Assembly: GCA_902595105.1 (NCBI GenBank)
Contig: CACJPA010000005.1
Coordinates: 1-60,488, forward strand
Length of the DNA: 60,488 nt
Source: an uncultured Pelagibacteraceae bacterium
GTDB taxonomy: Bacteria > Pseudomonadota > Alphaproteobacteria > Pelagibacterales > Pelagibacteraceae
Direction of reading: 5' to 3'
Positions 1-7,536 of the stretch are shown in pieces; position 1 is the stretch's first letter, and the number at the start of each line of letters is the position of its first letter. A program made the position numbers and the translations under genes. The notes beneath the pieces were generated by a model that searched no databases, was not told where the DNA came from, and saw only the letters and a program-made list of their open reading frames with translations.

Positions 1-1080
1 AGCTTGATGGGGATCTAACGAGTTTGTTTCTGTATCAACTGCAACCTCCCCTACTTCTTCAGCTTCTTCTATCCATTTATCAATTTCATTAATATCTGTA
101 ATTAGATGATAATCTTTATTATTTATTGGTTTTTGTTTTTCAGTAGATTTAAAATTATTTTCAGATCCAGATAACTTTGGTTCTCCATATGCTGAAATTG
201 CAGAACTTAACAATCTGTTAAATTCCATTTCTCTTAAAAATTTATACAGTTTATCTTTATCAACTTCTTTGAGTTTAAATTCTGTTAATTTTTTATTTAC
301 TGGAGACTTGTGGTCTAGAGTTACAAGTTTTTTACTAATTAAAGCTTTATCTTTATTCTCTATTAAAGTTTCTCTTCTTTTATTCTGCTTAATCTCATGG
401 GCAGAATCTAATAATTTTTCTAAAGTGCCATATTTATTAATTAGTTCTGCAGCTGTTTTAACTCCTATTCCTGGAACACCTGGTACATTGTCACTGCTAT
501 CGCCAGCTAAAGATTGAACATCTATAACTTTTGAAGCATCAACACCAAACTTTTTAATCACATCCTCATCAGTAATAAATTTATTTTTCATAGGGTCAAA
601 TATTCGAACACCTTTTTTATAAAGTTGCATTAAATCTTTATCTGATGAAACGATTGTAACTTTAGCCCCTTTTTTAAGAATTTGATCAACATATGTAGCT
701 ATGAGGTCATCTGCTTCATAGTTTGGTAAATCCACAGAGGGTAAGTTAAATGCTAAAACTGATTTTCTAATATACTCAAACTGAGGTGCCAAATCATCAG
801 GGGCTTCTGATCGATTAGCTTTATAATCACTATAAATTTCATTTCTAAAAGTCTTTCTGGCTGAGTCAAAAATTACTGCAAAATGAGTTGGCTTTTGTAG
901 ATTTTGATTAGATTTTGAGTCTTCTAATAATTTAAACAACATGCTGCAAAATCCACTTACAGCACCTGTGGGTAGTCCATCACTTTTTCTAGTTAATGGT
1001 GGTAAAGCATAATAAGCTCTAAAAATATAACCAGAGCCATCTATTAAATAAAAATGATCTGTTTTTTGTATTTTATTCAT
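1..1080 (-). CDS. polA: DNA polymerase I, N-terminal part (cut by window edge)
   Basis: The first 360 codons read from an ATG at 1078-1080 with no stop before the window edge. The N-terminal ~290 residues are a 5'-3' exonuclease (FEN-like) domain, with YEADD and VSSDKDLMQL segments and the helix-hairpin-helix GDSSDNVPGVPGIGVKTA. The last visible residues, VDTETNSLDP (about 348-357), look like exonuclease motif I (D-x-E) of a 3'-5' proofreading domain. The full enzyme would remove primers and fill gaps in replication and repair. The polymerase domain lies outside the window. It is divergent from bioY. Confidence 0.95.
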   Translation of the reverse strand, partial: MNKIQKTDHFYLIDGSGYIFRAYYALPPLTRKSDGLPTGAVSGFCSMLFKLLEDSKSNQNLQKPTHFAVIFDSARKTFRNEIYSDYKANRSEAPDDLAPQFEYIRKSVLAFNLPSVDLPNYEADDLIATYVDQILKKGAKVTIVSSDKDLMQLYKKGVRIFDPMKNKFITDEDVIKKFGVDASKVIDVQSLAGDSSDNVPGVPGIGVKTAAELINKYGTLEKLLDSAHEIKQNKRRETLIENKDKALISKKLVTLDHKSPVNKKLTEFKLKEVDKDKLYKFLREMEFNRLLSSAISAYGEPKLSGSENNFKSTEKQKPINNKDYHLITDINEIDKWIEEAEEVGEVAVDTETNSLDPHQA

Positions 1081-1144
1081 GAGGATTAACAAATATTACA
1101 TTGCTAACAATTTCTGTATATAAAAAAATAAAATTAAATCTTTA

Positions 1145-1157
1145 AGCTAATATAGCT
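1145..1157. promoter_or_regulatory. 13-bp perfect palindrome between polA and bioY
   Basis: AGCTA-ATA-TAGCT is a perfect inverted repeat with a 3-base spacer, 35 bases upstream of the bioY start in the 111-bp divergent gap. It could be an operator, for example for biotin-responsive control, but it does not match the BioR consensus I know. AT-rich DNA produces short palindromes by chance. Confidence 0.25.
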
Positions 1158-1191
1158 AGATTATTTTTTATATTTTGAGTATTATTTTGTT

Positions 1192-1743
1192 ATGGAACTT
1201 ACAAAAAACTTAACACAAACAAAAATAATAAAATCTTTATTAGCTGTGATTCTGGGTTCAATTGCCTTAACTATCTCTGCAAAAATAAAAATTCCATTTT
1301 ATCCAGTTCCAATGACGATGCAGACATTTGTTGTGTTATTCTTAGGTGTAAGCTTAGGTTATAAAATTGGTTTAGCTTCTGTAGGTTTGTATTTGCTAGA
1401 GGGCATTGCAGGATTACCTGTATTTTCAAACTCTCCTGAAAAAGGAATTGGTATAGTTTATTTTACAGGCCCAACTATGGGTTATTTAATTGGTTTTTTG
1501 ACTGCCTGTTATTTAGCTTCAAAAATTAATGCAAAAGATAGTTTAATAAATATTTTAATTAAATTAGTTATTGCAACCTCTACAATCTATATCTTGGGCT
1601 TAATATGGCTAGGAACACTAATTGGTTGGGATAAACCAATATTTACATTAGGTGCAAAACCATTTTTATTAGCAGAATTATTTAAAATTATTATTTTAGC
1701 TTTAATTACTAAACAAATAATTAAAATTAGAAATATTATCTAG
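1192..1743 (+). CDS. bioY: BioY family biotin transporter (substrate-binding S component)
   Basis: A 183-residue, strongly hydrophobic protein with about six membrane segments. It carries the BioY signatures PFYPVPMTMQT (residues 35-45), GLPVF (74-78) and YFTGPTMGYLIG (90-101). BioY proteins take up biotin, either alone or with an ECF energizing module; no bioMN genes lie nearby, so a solitary or shared-module transporter is likely. The gene converges on the response regulator and its last 8 bases overlap it. The ATG at 1192 fits the family N-terminus. Confidence 0.92.
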   Translation: MELTKNLTQTKIIKSLLAVILGSIALTISAKIKIPFYPVPMTMQTFVVLFLGVSLGYKIGLASVGLYLLEGIAGLPVFSNSPEKGIGIVYFTGPTMGYLIGFLTACYLASKINAKDSLINILIKLVIATSTIYILGLIWLGTLIGWDKPIFTLGAKPFLLAELFKIIILALITKQIIKIRNII

Positions 1744-2299
1744 GAGATCTTTTAGAAAGAATTCTTTGAAGAGTTCTTCTGTGCATCTTCAATCTTCGAG
1801 CTGTTTCGGAAACATTCCTATTACATAATTCAAACACTCTATGAATATGTTCCCATTTAACTCTATCTGCTGACATTGGATTTTCTGGTGGTGCAGCCTT
1901 TTTAGCTGGATCTGCCAACAATGCCTTTTCTACATCTTCTGCATCTGCTGGTTTTGCTAAGTAATCGATTGCGCCTTCTTTAATAGCTGCAACTGCAGTA
2001 GGAATATTTCCATATCCCGTAAGCATTATAATACGACTATTATTATTTGAAGATTGAATTTCCTTAACGACCTCAAGACCATTACCGTCTCCAAGTCTTA
2101 AGTCTACAACTGCAAAACCTGGTTTTTTACTTTTAACAGATTCAACTCCCTTTTGTACACTCTCAGCTTGAAAAACTTCAAATCCTTTTTTTTCCATAGC
2201 TCTTGCCAATCTTTCTCTAAAAGGATTGTCATCATCTACTATTAGAAGCGACTTGTTTTCGAAATCGCTTAAATTTTGTAATTTGGCTTCATTTTTCAT
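1736..2299 (-). CDS. regA: RegA/ActR/PrrA-type response regulator
   Basis: 187 residues. An N-terminal receiver domain (about 16-130) has the acidic pocket VDDD (21-24), phospho-acceptor Asp66 in VVDLRLG, Thr94 in MLTGYGN and Lys116 in LAKP. A Pro/Ala linker leads to a C-terminal Fis-type helix-turn-helix (about 155-187, NVSETARRLKMHRRTLQRIL), which is the RegA/PrrA/ActR signature. The family controls redox-responsive and energy genes with the membrane kinase RegB/PrrB, which is not in this window. The gene is divergent from the polyamine operon, so their promoters share the 2300-2463 gap. Confidence 0.93.
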   Translation of the reverse strand: MKNEAKLQNLSDFENKSLLIVDDDNPFRERLARAMEKKGFEVFQAESVQKGVESVKSKKPGFAVVDLRLGDGNGLEVVKEIQSSNNNSRIIMLTGYGNIPTAVAAIKEGAIDYLAKPADAEDVEKALLADPAKKAAPPENPMSADRVKWEHIHRVFELCNRNVSETARRLKMHRRTLQRILSKRSPR

Positions 2300-2343
2300 G
2301 TGCCTTATATGGGGTCAAAATCTAATATTACAATATATGAAAA

Positions 2344-2436
2344 TTGAGCAAATCAGCCTTGAATTATTTGCTTTACATTGCCTGTGTTTACATTATATGG
2401 CTCAAATTATTAAAGTTTTATTAAAAACTTTTTTTT
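2344..2436 (+). promoter_or_regulatory. Possible structured leader or attenuator upstream of the decarboxylase
   Basis: The 164-bp gap contains several pairable segments: TTGAGC (2344-2349) with GCTCAA (2400-2405); AGCAAAT (2347-2353) with ATTTGCT (2366-2372); and AAAGTTTT (2412-2419) with AAAACTTT (2424-2431), the last followed by five more T residues and so terminator-like though almost all A-U. The first two pairings are mutually exclusive. Alphaproteobacterial ornithine decarboxylase genes are known to carry a speF-type leader, but I could not confirm a match to that motif. A promoter inside the region would leave only the last hairpin in the transcript. Confidence 0.4.
2372..2399 (+). 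promoter_or_regulatory. Candidate sigma-70 promoter for the polyamine operon
   Basis: TTTACA (2372-2377) and TATATG (2394-2399) are separated by 16 bases, with five and four matches to the -35 and -10 consensus. The octamer TTTACATT occurs twice here, 15 bases apart, which could also be a regulator site. Transcription would begin near 2406, about 57 bases before the start codon. Confidence 0.4.
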
Positions 2437-2463
2437 ATTAAATTTTTTTTGGAGGCATTTGAA

Positions 2464-3648
2464 ATGCAAAAATTTAAGTCAGTTGAAGAACTTGTAAATC
2501 AACTGAAACCAGAAAAACCCGTTTATTGTATTAGGAAGAAATCCATAGAGTCTTCAGTTAAATTTTTCTTAGATAAGTTCCCTGGAAAAATATTATATGC
2601 AGTCAAAACAAACCCGCATCCTGAAGTTATCAAAACCATTTTAAACACTGGTATAAACCAATTTGATGTTGCCTCAATTGAGGAAATTAAGGCTATAAGA
2701 AAACTAACTCAAAATGCAAAATGTTCTTACATGCATACTGTAAAAAGTAGAGAAAGTATAAAGGAGGCCTATTTTAATTATGGTGTAAAAACTTTCTCAT
2801 TAGATACGAAAGAAGAGTTAATTAAAATTATCGAAAGTACAAATAATGCAAATGATTTAGAATTATTTGTAAGAGTTGCTGTTTCAAATGAACATGCTGA
2901 AATTGATTTATCTAAAAAATTTGGAGCACTAACATCTGAAGCTGCAGGATTACTAAGATTAGTAAAACAATATGCAAAAAAAATTGGATTAAGTTTTCAT
3001 GTTGGATCTCAGTGTATGCATCCAATTTCATACGCCAAAGGCATAAATGAAATTGGAAATATAATTAAAAAAACAAAAATAATACCTGATACAATAAATG
3101 TTGGCGGGGGATTTCCTACAATTTACCCAGATTTAATTCCTCAATCATTAGATGAATACTTCAATGAAATTAAAAAAAGTTTTACTAATTTAAAATTAGA
3201 GAAGTTGCCTGAGATAATTTGTGAACCAGGAAGAGCATTAGTTGCAGAAAGTGGCTCAACAATTGTTAAAGTTAATCTTAGAAAAAAACAAAAACTTTAT
3301 ATAAACGATGGAACATATGGAACCCTATTTGATGCAGGGACACCTAACATAGTTTATCCAACTAAAATGATTAAAGAAAATTCTAATAAAATAATTTCAA
3401 AAAAATTAACTGCTTTTGATTTCTTTGGTCCTACTTGCGATAGCATGGATTATATGAAAGGACCTTTTTTATTACCAAATAATATTAAGGAAAATGATTA
3501 CATAGAGCTTGGTCAACTTGGAGCATATGGATTAACGTTTAGAACACAATTCAATGGTTACTATTCAAATGAAATTTATGAAGTTGAAGATAAACCAATA
3601 ATGTCAATGTATGAGAAAGACGTTAACAGCGCTCATATGGTTGCTTAA
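2464..3648 (+). CDS. Ornithine/lysine decarboxylase, alanine-racemase-fold (group IV) PLP enzyme
   Basis: 394 residues from the ATG at 2464. A strong GGAGG at 2451-2455 sits 8 bases upstream, so an in-frame TTG at 2449 that overlaps this site is unlikely. The barrel domain has the PLP lysine in YAVKTNP (Lys48), HVGSQ (179-183), GGGFP (214-218) and EPGRALVAE (from 254). The C-terminal domain has the catalytic-Cys motif GPTCDSMD (Cys325). The family decarboxylates ornithine, sometimes lysine, to putrescine or cadaverine. It is first in an operon with the DHS-like and ureohydrolase genes; its TAA overlaps the next ATG by one base. Substrate preference cannot be told from sequence alone. Confidence 0.92.
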   Translation: MQKFKSVEELVNQLKPEKPVYCIRKKSIESSVKFFLDKFPGKILYAVKTNPHPEVIKTILNTGINQFDVASIEEIKAIRKLTQNAKCSYMHTVKSRESIKEAYFNYGVKTFSLDTKEELIKIIESTNNANDLELFVRVAVSNEHAEIDLSKKFGALTSEAAGLLRLVKQYAKKIGLSFHVGSQCMHPISYAKGINEIGNIIKKTKIIPDTINVGGGFPTIYPDLIPQSLDEYFNEIKKSFTNLKLEKLPEIICEPGRALVAESGSTIVKVNLRKKQKLYINDGTYGTLFDAGTPNIVYPTKMIKENSNKIISKKLTAFDFFGPTCDSMDYMKGPFLLPNNIKENDYIELGQLGAYGLTFRTQFNGYYSNEIYEVEDKPIMSMYEKDVNSAHMVA

Positions 3649-4691
3649 TGTCAGACAAAAAAAATCCAGGACATAATAGTAAAAGAGATTTTTTAAAAAA
3701 TCCTGTTGAACATATAGATATTACTTCATTTGACTCTAGAACAATTATTTCCTCAATGGAAAAAATGTCATTTGTATCTAGAGAAACTGCAAATGCAGCA
3801 AACATTTACAACGAAATGCTTAAAGATAAGGAATGCACAATCTTTCTTACATTAGCAGGATCAACATCTGCAGCAGGGTGTATGAACATTTATAAAGATC
3901 TAGTTAAATATAATATGGTTGATGCAATTGTAGCAACAGGAGCATCAATTGTAGATATGGATTTTTTTGAAGCACTTGGATTTAAACATTATCAAGGATC
4001 TCAATTTCAAGACGACACTGAATTAAGAGATAATTATATAGATAGAATTTATGACACTTATATTGATGAAGAAGAGCTTCAAATGTGTGATAAAATTATT
4101 TGTGAGATAGCAGATACTTTAGAAACACGAAGTTATACATCAAGAGAATTTATTTTTGAAATGGGGAAATATTTAAAGAAAAATTCAAAAAAGAAGGACT
4201 CTTTAATTGAAACAGCCTACGATAATAATGTTCCTATATTTTGTCCTGCTTTCACAGACTCAAGTGCAGGCTTTGGTCTTGTAATGCATCAAGAAAAAAA
4301 TCCTAAAAAACATATGACCATAGACTCTGTTAGAGAATTTAGAGAACTTACAGAAATTAAAATTAAATCAAAAGGTTCTGGTTTATTTATGATTGGTGGG
4401 GGAGTTCCTAAAAATTTTATTCAAGATACTGTTATCTGTGCTGAGCTTCTTGGTAAAAATGTAGATATGCATAAATATGCAGTACAAATTACAGTTGCCG
4501 ATAGTAGAGATGGTGCGTGCAGTAGCTCTACATTAAAAGAAGCAAGTTCTTGGGGTAAGGTGGATATTACTAAAGAACAAATGGTATTTGCTGAAGCGAC
4601 AAGCGTATTACCACTAATAGCTAGTGATGCTTACCACAAAGGTGAGTGGAAAAATAGAGAACGAAAAAACTTCTCAAAAATATTTATATAA
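3648..4691 (+). CDS. Deoxyhypusine synthase-like protein, probable homospermidine synthase
   Basis: 347 residues aligning by eye with deoxyhypusine synthase: NAD-binding segments TLAGSTSAAG (68-77) and IVATGASIVDMD (94-105), FCPAFTDSSAGFG (198-210), and the reactive lysine in LKEASSWGKVD (Lys304). Bacteria lack the eIF5A substrate. Bacterial members are reported to use this chemistry to make homospermidine by moving an aminobutyl group from spermidine or putrescine to putrescine. Position directly after an ornithine decarboxylase fits that role. The product is inferred; the family call is strong. Confidence 0.85.
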   Translation: MSDKKNPGHNSKRDFLKNPVEHIDITSFDSRTIISSMEKMSFVSRETANAANIYNEMLKDKECTIFLTLAGSTSAAGCMNIYKDLVKYNMVDAIVATGASIVDMDFFEALGFKHYQGSQFQDDTELRDNYIDRIYDTYIDEEELQMCDKIICEIADTLETRSYTSREFIFEMGKYLKKNSKKKDSLIETAYDNNVPIFCPAFTDSSAGFGLVMHQEKNPKKHMTIDSVREFRELTEIKIKSKGSGLFMIGGGVPKNFIQDTVICAELLGKNVDMHKYAVQITVADSRDGACSSSTLKEASSWGKVDITKEQMVFAEATSVLPLIASDAYHKGEWKNRERKNFSKIFI

Positions 4692-4693
4692 AA

Positions 4694-5569
4694 TTGAAAT
4701 ATTTATCAAACAAACATGGTTTCTTAGGAATTGATAATAAATTCAACTTCAAAGAAAAAGTAGTAATTGTTCCATTTGGACTTGAAAAAACAGTTAGTTA
4801 TGGCGGTGGCACAAAAAATGGACCAAAGGAAATTATCAAAGCTTCTCACCAAGTTGAGCTTTATGATGAGGAACTAAATTGTGAACCTTACAAAAAAATA
4901 GGTATTAAGACATTAAAACCATTTAAAATAGATAAAAATATTAAAGTAGCATTAAATAAAATTTCTAAAATCAATAGTGAAATTTTAGATAAAAAACTAT
5001 TTCCAATGACTTTTGGTGGTGAGCACTCAATCACACCAGGATGCATTGTTCCTTTTACAAAAAAATTTAAGAATATTTGTCTTTTACATTTTGATGCTCA
5101 CGCAGATTTACGTCAAAGTTATAATGGTGAAAAATTTTCACATGCATCAGCGATAAGAAGATGTTTGGATTATAAAAATGTATCTTTAATTTCTTTTGGA
5201 ATAAGAAATATATCAGAAAGTGAAATTCCATTTTTGAAAAAAAATTCAAATAGAATAGATATCTTCTGGGCAAAAGATAAAAAAAAATGGAATTTTAATA
5301 AATTTAAAAAATTAATAAAAAATAAGACTGTTTACTTAACGTTTGATGTGGACGGATTAGATTCAAGTATTATGCCGGCTACTGGAACACCTGAACCAGG
5401 TGGATTGTTGTGGGATGAAACATTAGAGATAATTAGAATTGCTGCAAAAAATTCAAATATAGTTGGAGCTGACATTAATGAACTTTCTCCAATTAAAGGA
5501 TTTAATTCCTATAATTTTCTTGTTGCCAAATTAGCTTATAAAATTTTATCTTATAAATTTTTATATTAA
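4694..5569 (+). CDS. speB: Agmatinase/ureohydrolase family protein
   Basis: 291 residues starting with TTG at 4694, two bases after the preceding stop; no in-frame ATG gives a complete N-terminus. The Mn-binding motifs are intact: GGEHS (His111), DAHAD (Asp134, His136, Asp138) and DVDGLD (Asp218, Asp220), with the PATGTPEPGG loop after them. Agmatinases release urea and putrescine from agmatine; relatives act on guanidinobutyrate or other guanidino compounds. No arginine decarboxylase is in the window. Operon context supports putrescine supply. The last 4 bases overlap the convergent transporter gene. Confidence 0.87.
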   Translation: MKYLSNKHGFLGIDNKFNFKEKVVIVPFGLEKTVSYGGGTKNGPKEIIKASHQVELYDEELNCEPYKKIGIKTLKPFKIDKNIKVALNKISKINSEILDKKLFPMTFGGEHSITPGCIVPFTKKFKNICLLHFDAHADLRQSYNGEKFSHASAIRRCLDYKNVSLISFGIRNISESEIPFLKKNSNRIDIFWAKDKKKWNFNKFKKLIKNKTVYLTFDVDGLDSSIMPATGTPEPGGLLWDETLEIIRIAAKNSNIVGADINELSPIKGFNSYNFLVAKLAYKILSYKFLY

Positions 5570-6120
5570 GCTTTAATTGGTTTAAATATTTTTAATAACA
5601 TTCTAAATGGTATTAACATTATTAATGCTACTAGTATTTTAACTCCTAAATCACCTAGAGATAAAGTTACCCAAGGAACTCCTGTTCCATAAAATGATAT
5701 TGAGAAAAATAAAAAGGTATCAACAGTTGAACCAATTAATGATGAAGTTAGCGGAGCAACGAACCACTGTTTTTTTCTTAGACGATCAAATATTTGAATA
5801 TCAAGCAATTGGGCTGTAAGGAAAGCGATTCCTGATCCAATTGCAATTCTTATAGATATTAAATCTTCGAAGTTTGTTGAAAAAAATAGAGTAAAAATAA
5901 TCCCTATAAAAAAACCAAAATAAACTATTTTTCTTGCGATTATTTTTCCATAAGATCTATTTGCTAAATCGGTTATCAAAAAAGCTACAGGATAACTAAA
6001 AGCTCCATAAGTAAGAATTTCATTTAATCCATAATGATTTATAGGAAATTGAACAAGATAGTTTGAGGATAAAACAACTACACCCATCATTAAAGATAGG
6101 CTTATAAAAAATTTATTCAT
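5566..6120 (-). CDS. VUT/YhhQ family transporter (queuosine precursor type)
   Basis: 184 residues, about five to six membrane segments, with the family motif TDLANRSYGKIIARK near residues 50-64 and FDRLRKKQWFVAPLTSSLIGSTVD-like central helices around 110-130. YhhQ proteins import 7-cyano- or 7-aminomethyl-7-deazaguanine for tRNA queuosine. SAR11 genomes are auxotrophic for many compounds, so salvage is plausible. The stop overlaps speB (convergent), and the gene starts where rpmB ends. The substrate is inferred from the family. Confidence 0.85.
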   Translation of the reverse strand: MNKFFISLSLMMGVVVLSSNYLVQFPINHYGLNEILTYGAFSYPVAFLITDLANRSYGKIIARKIVYFGFFIGIIFTLFFSTNFEDLISIRIAIGSGIAFLTAQLLDIQIFDRLRKKQWFVAPLTSSLIGSTVDTFLFFSISFYGTGVPWVTLSLGDLGVKILVALIMLIPFRMLLKIFKPIKA

Positions 6121-6431
6121 TAAGCAGATTTAGCTACAGGCTTTTTTTTATATGGTGATTTTAATAAAATAACTTTTTTAAGTTTTTTTAATCTTGGAGA
6201 TATATTTTTATTTTTTACAGTTTTTAAAAACTCGTCAAAACTTCCTTTTTTATCAACTGATCTTACTCCTGAATTGCTAACTGTTAGTTTCAAACTTCTT
6301 CCAGCAAGCTCACTTGTAAATTTTACTTTTTTTAAATTAGGTAAAAATCTTCTTTTAGTCTTATTGTTAGCATGACTAACATTATGACCTTTCATAGGAA
6401 TTTTACCAGTAAGTTCGCATTTTTTTGACAT
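6120..6431 (-). CDS. rpmB: 50S ribosomal protein L28
   Basis: 103 residues starting [20 protein letters not shown], the conserved bL28 N-terminus. The ATG at 6429-6431 is chosen over a longer in-frame start at 6506, which would add 25 residues unlike the family. The C-terminal tail is Lys/Pro rich and ends PVAKSA. bL28 binds 23S rRNA near the E site. It shares one base with the downstream transporter gene and is 52 bases from pyrD. Confidence 0.95.
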   Translation of the reverse strand: MSKKCELTGKIPMKGHNVSHANNKTKRRFLPNLKKVKFTSELAGRSLKLTVSNSGVRSVDKKGSFDEFLKTVKNKNISPRLKKLKKVILLKSPYKKKPVAKSA

Positions 6432-6483
6432 AATTTCACTGCCTATATAAGGGGAGATATTAAAGGCGTCAAGTTTATTAAAA

Positions 6484-7536
6484 TTAAGAAACAGTTTTAT
6501 TTCCAACGATTTCTGAAATATTTTTCACTCCATCTCTAAGAAGTAATTCTTTTAGGTCTTTTTTAATGTTTGCAGCAATGTTGGGTCCTTGAAATACCAT
6601 CCCGGTATATAACTGAATATAATCTGCCCCTGACAAAAATTTATCATGTGCAGACTTTCCTGAGTCAATACCTCCTACCCCAATTATTTTAATTCTACCA
6701 TTTAGCAATTTAAAGAATTGATTAATAAGTAAATTTGATTTTTGCTCAATTGGCTTTCCTGACAAGCCTCCTTTTTGGTGTCGTTGTATATTTTTTAAAT
6801 AATCTCTAGTGCTATCTGATGTATTAGAAATAATTATTGCAGATATTTCATTTTCTAAAAGGATCTCAGATATTAATTCAATTTGCTTTAAATCAATATC
6901 TGGAGAAATTTTAACTACAATTGGAATATTAATTTTCAGTTCATTTTTCTTATCTTTAATTAATTTTAATAATTCTTTTAATTTATTTTCATCATGAAAA
7001 TTTCTTAAATTTTCAGTATTTGGAGAAGAAATATTAATTGTAATATAATCAGCAACTTCATAAAATTTTTCTAATCCAATTAAATAATCATTCAATCGAT
7101 TATCAGAGTCTTTATTTGGTCCGACATTTACTCCGAGTATTCCAATTTTTTTATTTGATTTTATTCTATTTAAAATAGTTTCGGATCCTTGATTATTGAA
7201 ACCCAATCTATTAATTAATGCTTGATCTTCTACTAATCTAAACACTCTTGGCTTTTCATTACCATATTGTTTCAAAGGAGTAACAGTTCCAACTTCAACA
7301 AAACCAAATCCCAATTTAAACAAAGGATTATAAACTTCTGCATTTTTGTCAAAACCAGCTGCTATTCCTATAGGATTGCTTAAATCTTTCCCAAATATTT
7401 GTGTTTTAAAAATCGGATCATTTTTATTTTCATCAAATACGTTTGATACTAAATTAAATTTTAAAGATTGAATTGCTAAAGTATGAGCTTTTTCTGGATC
7501 TAATTTGAAAATTAAAGATCTTAAATTTGAATACAT
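6484..7536 (-). CDS. pyrD: Dihydroorotate dehydrogenase (quinone), class 2
   Basis: 350 residues. FMN/substrate motifs are [14 protein letters not shown] (54-67), [11 protein letters not shown] (Ser base, about residue 170) and GVGGIDSG in the phosphate-binding loop. The N-terminal helix [18 protein letters not shown] is the membrane-association segment of class 2 enzymes, which pass electrons to ubiquinone. This is the fourth step of pyrimidine synthesis. The start codon overlaps the lysS stop by one base, so the pair is probably co-transcribed. Confidence 0.96.
   Translation of the reverse strand: MYSNLRSLIFKLDPEKAHTLAIQSLKFNLVSNVFDENKNDPIFKTQIFGKDLSNPIGIAAGFDKNAEVYNPLFKLGFGFVEVGTVTPLKQYGNEKPRVFRLVEDQALINRLGFNNQGSETILNRIKSNKKIGILGVNVGPNKDSDNRLNDYLIGLEKFYEVADYITINISSPNTENLRNFHDENKLKELLKLIKDKKNELKINIPIVVKISPDIDLKQIELISEILLENEISAIIISNTSDSTRDYLKNIQRHQKGGLSGKPIEQKSNLLINQFFKLLNGRIKIIGVGGIDSGKSAHDKFLSGADYIQLYTGMVFQGPNIAANIKKDLKELLLRDGVKNISEIVGNKTVS

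Noticed and set aside
2226-2441. 71-residue open frame overlapping the 5' end of regA and the gap
   Set aside because: Its first half is antisense to regA and it has no ribosome-binding site or family resemblance. Only the part from ATG 2337 is kept, as a speculative leader peptide.
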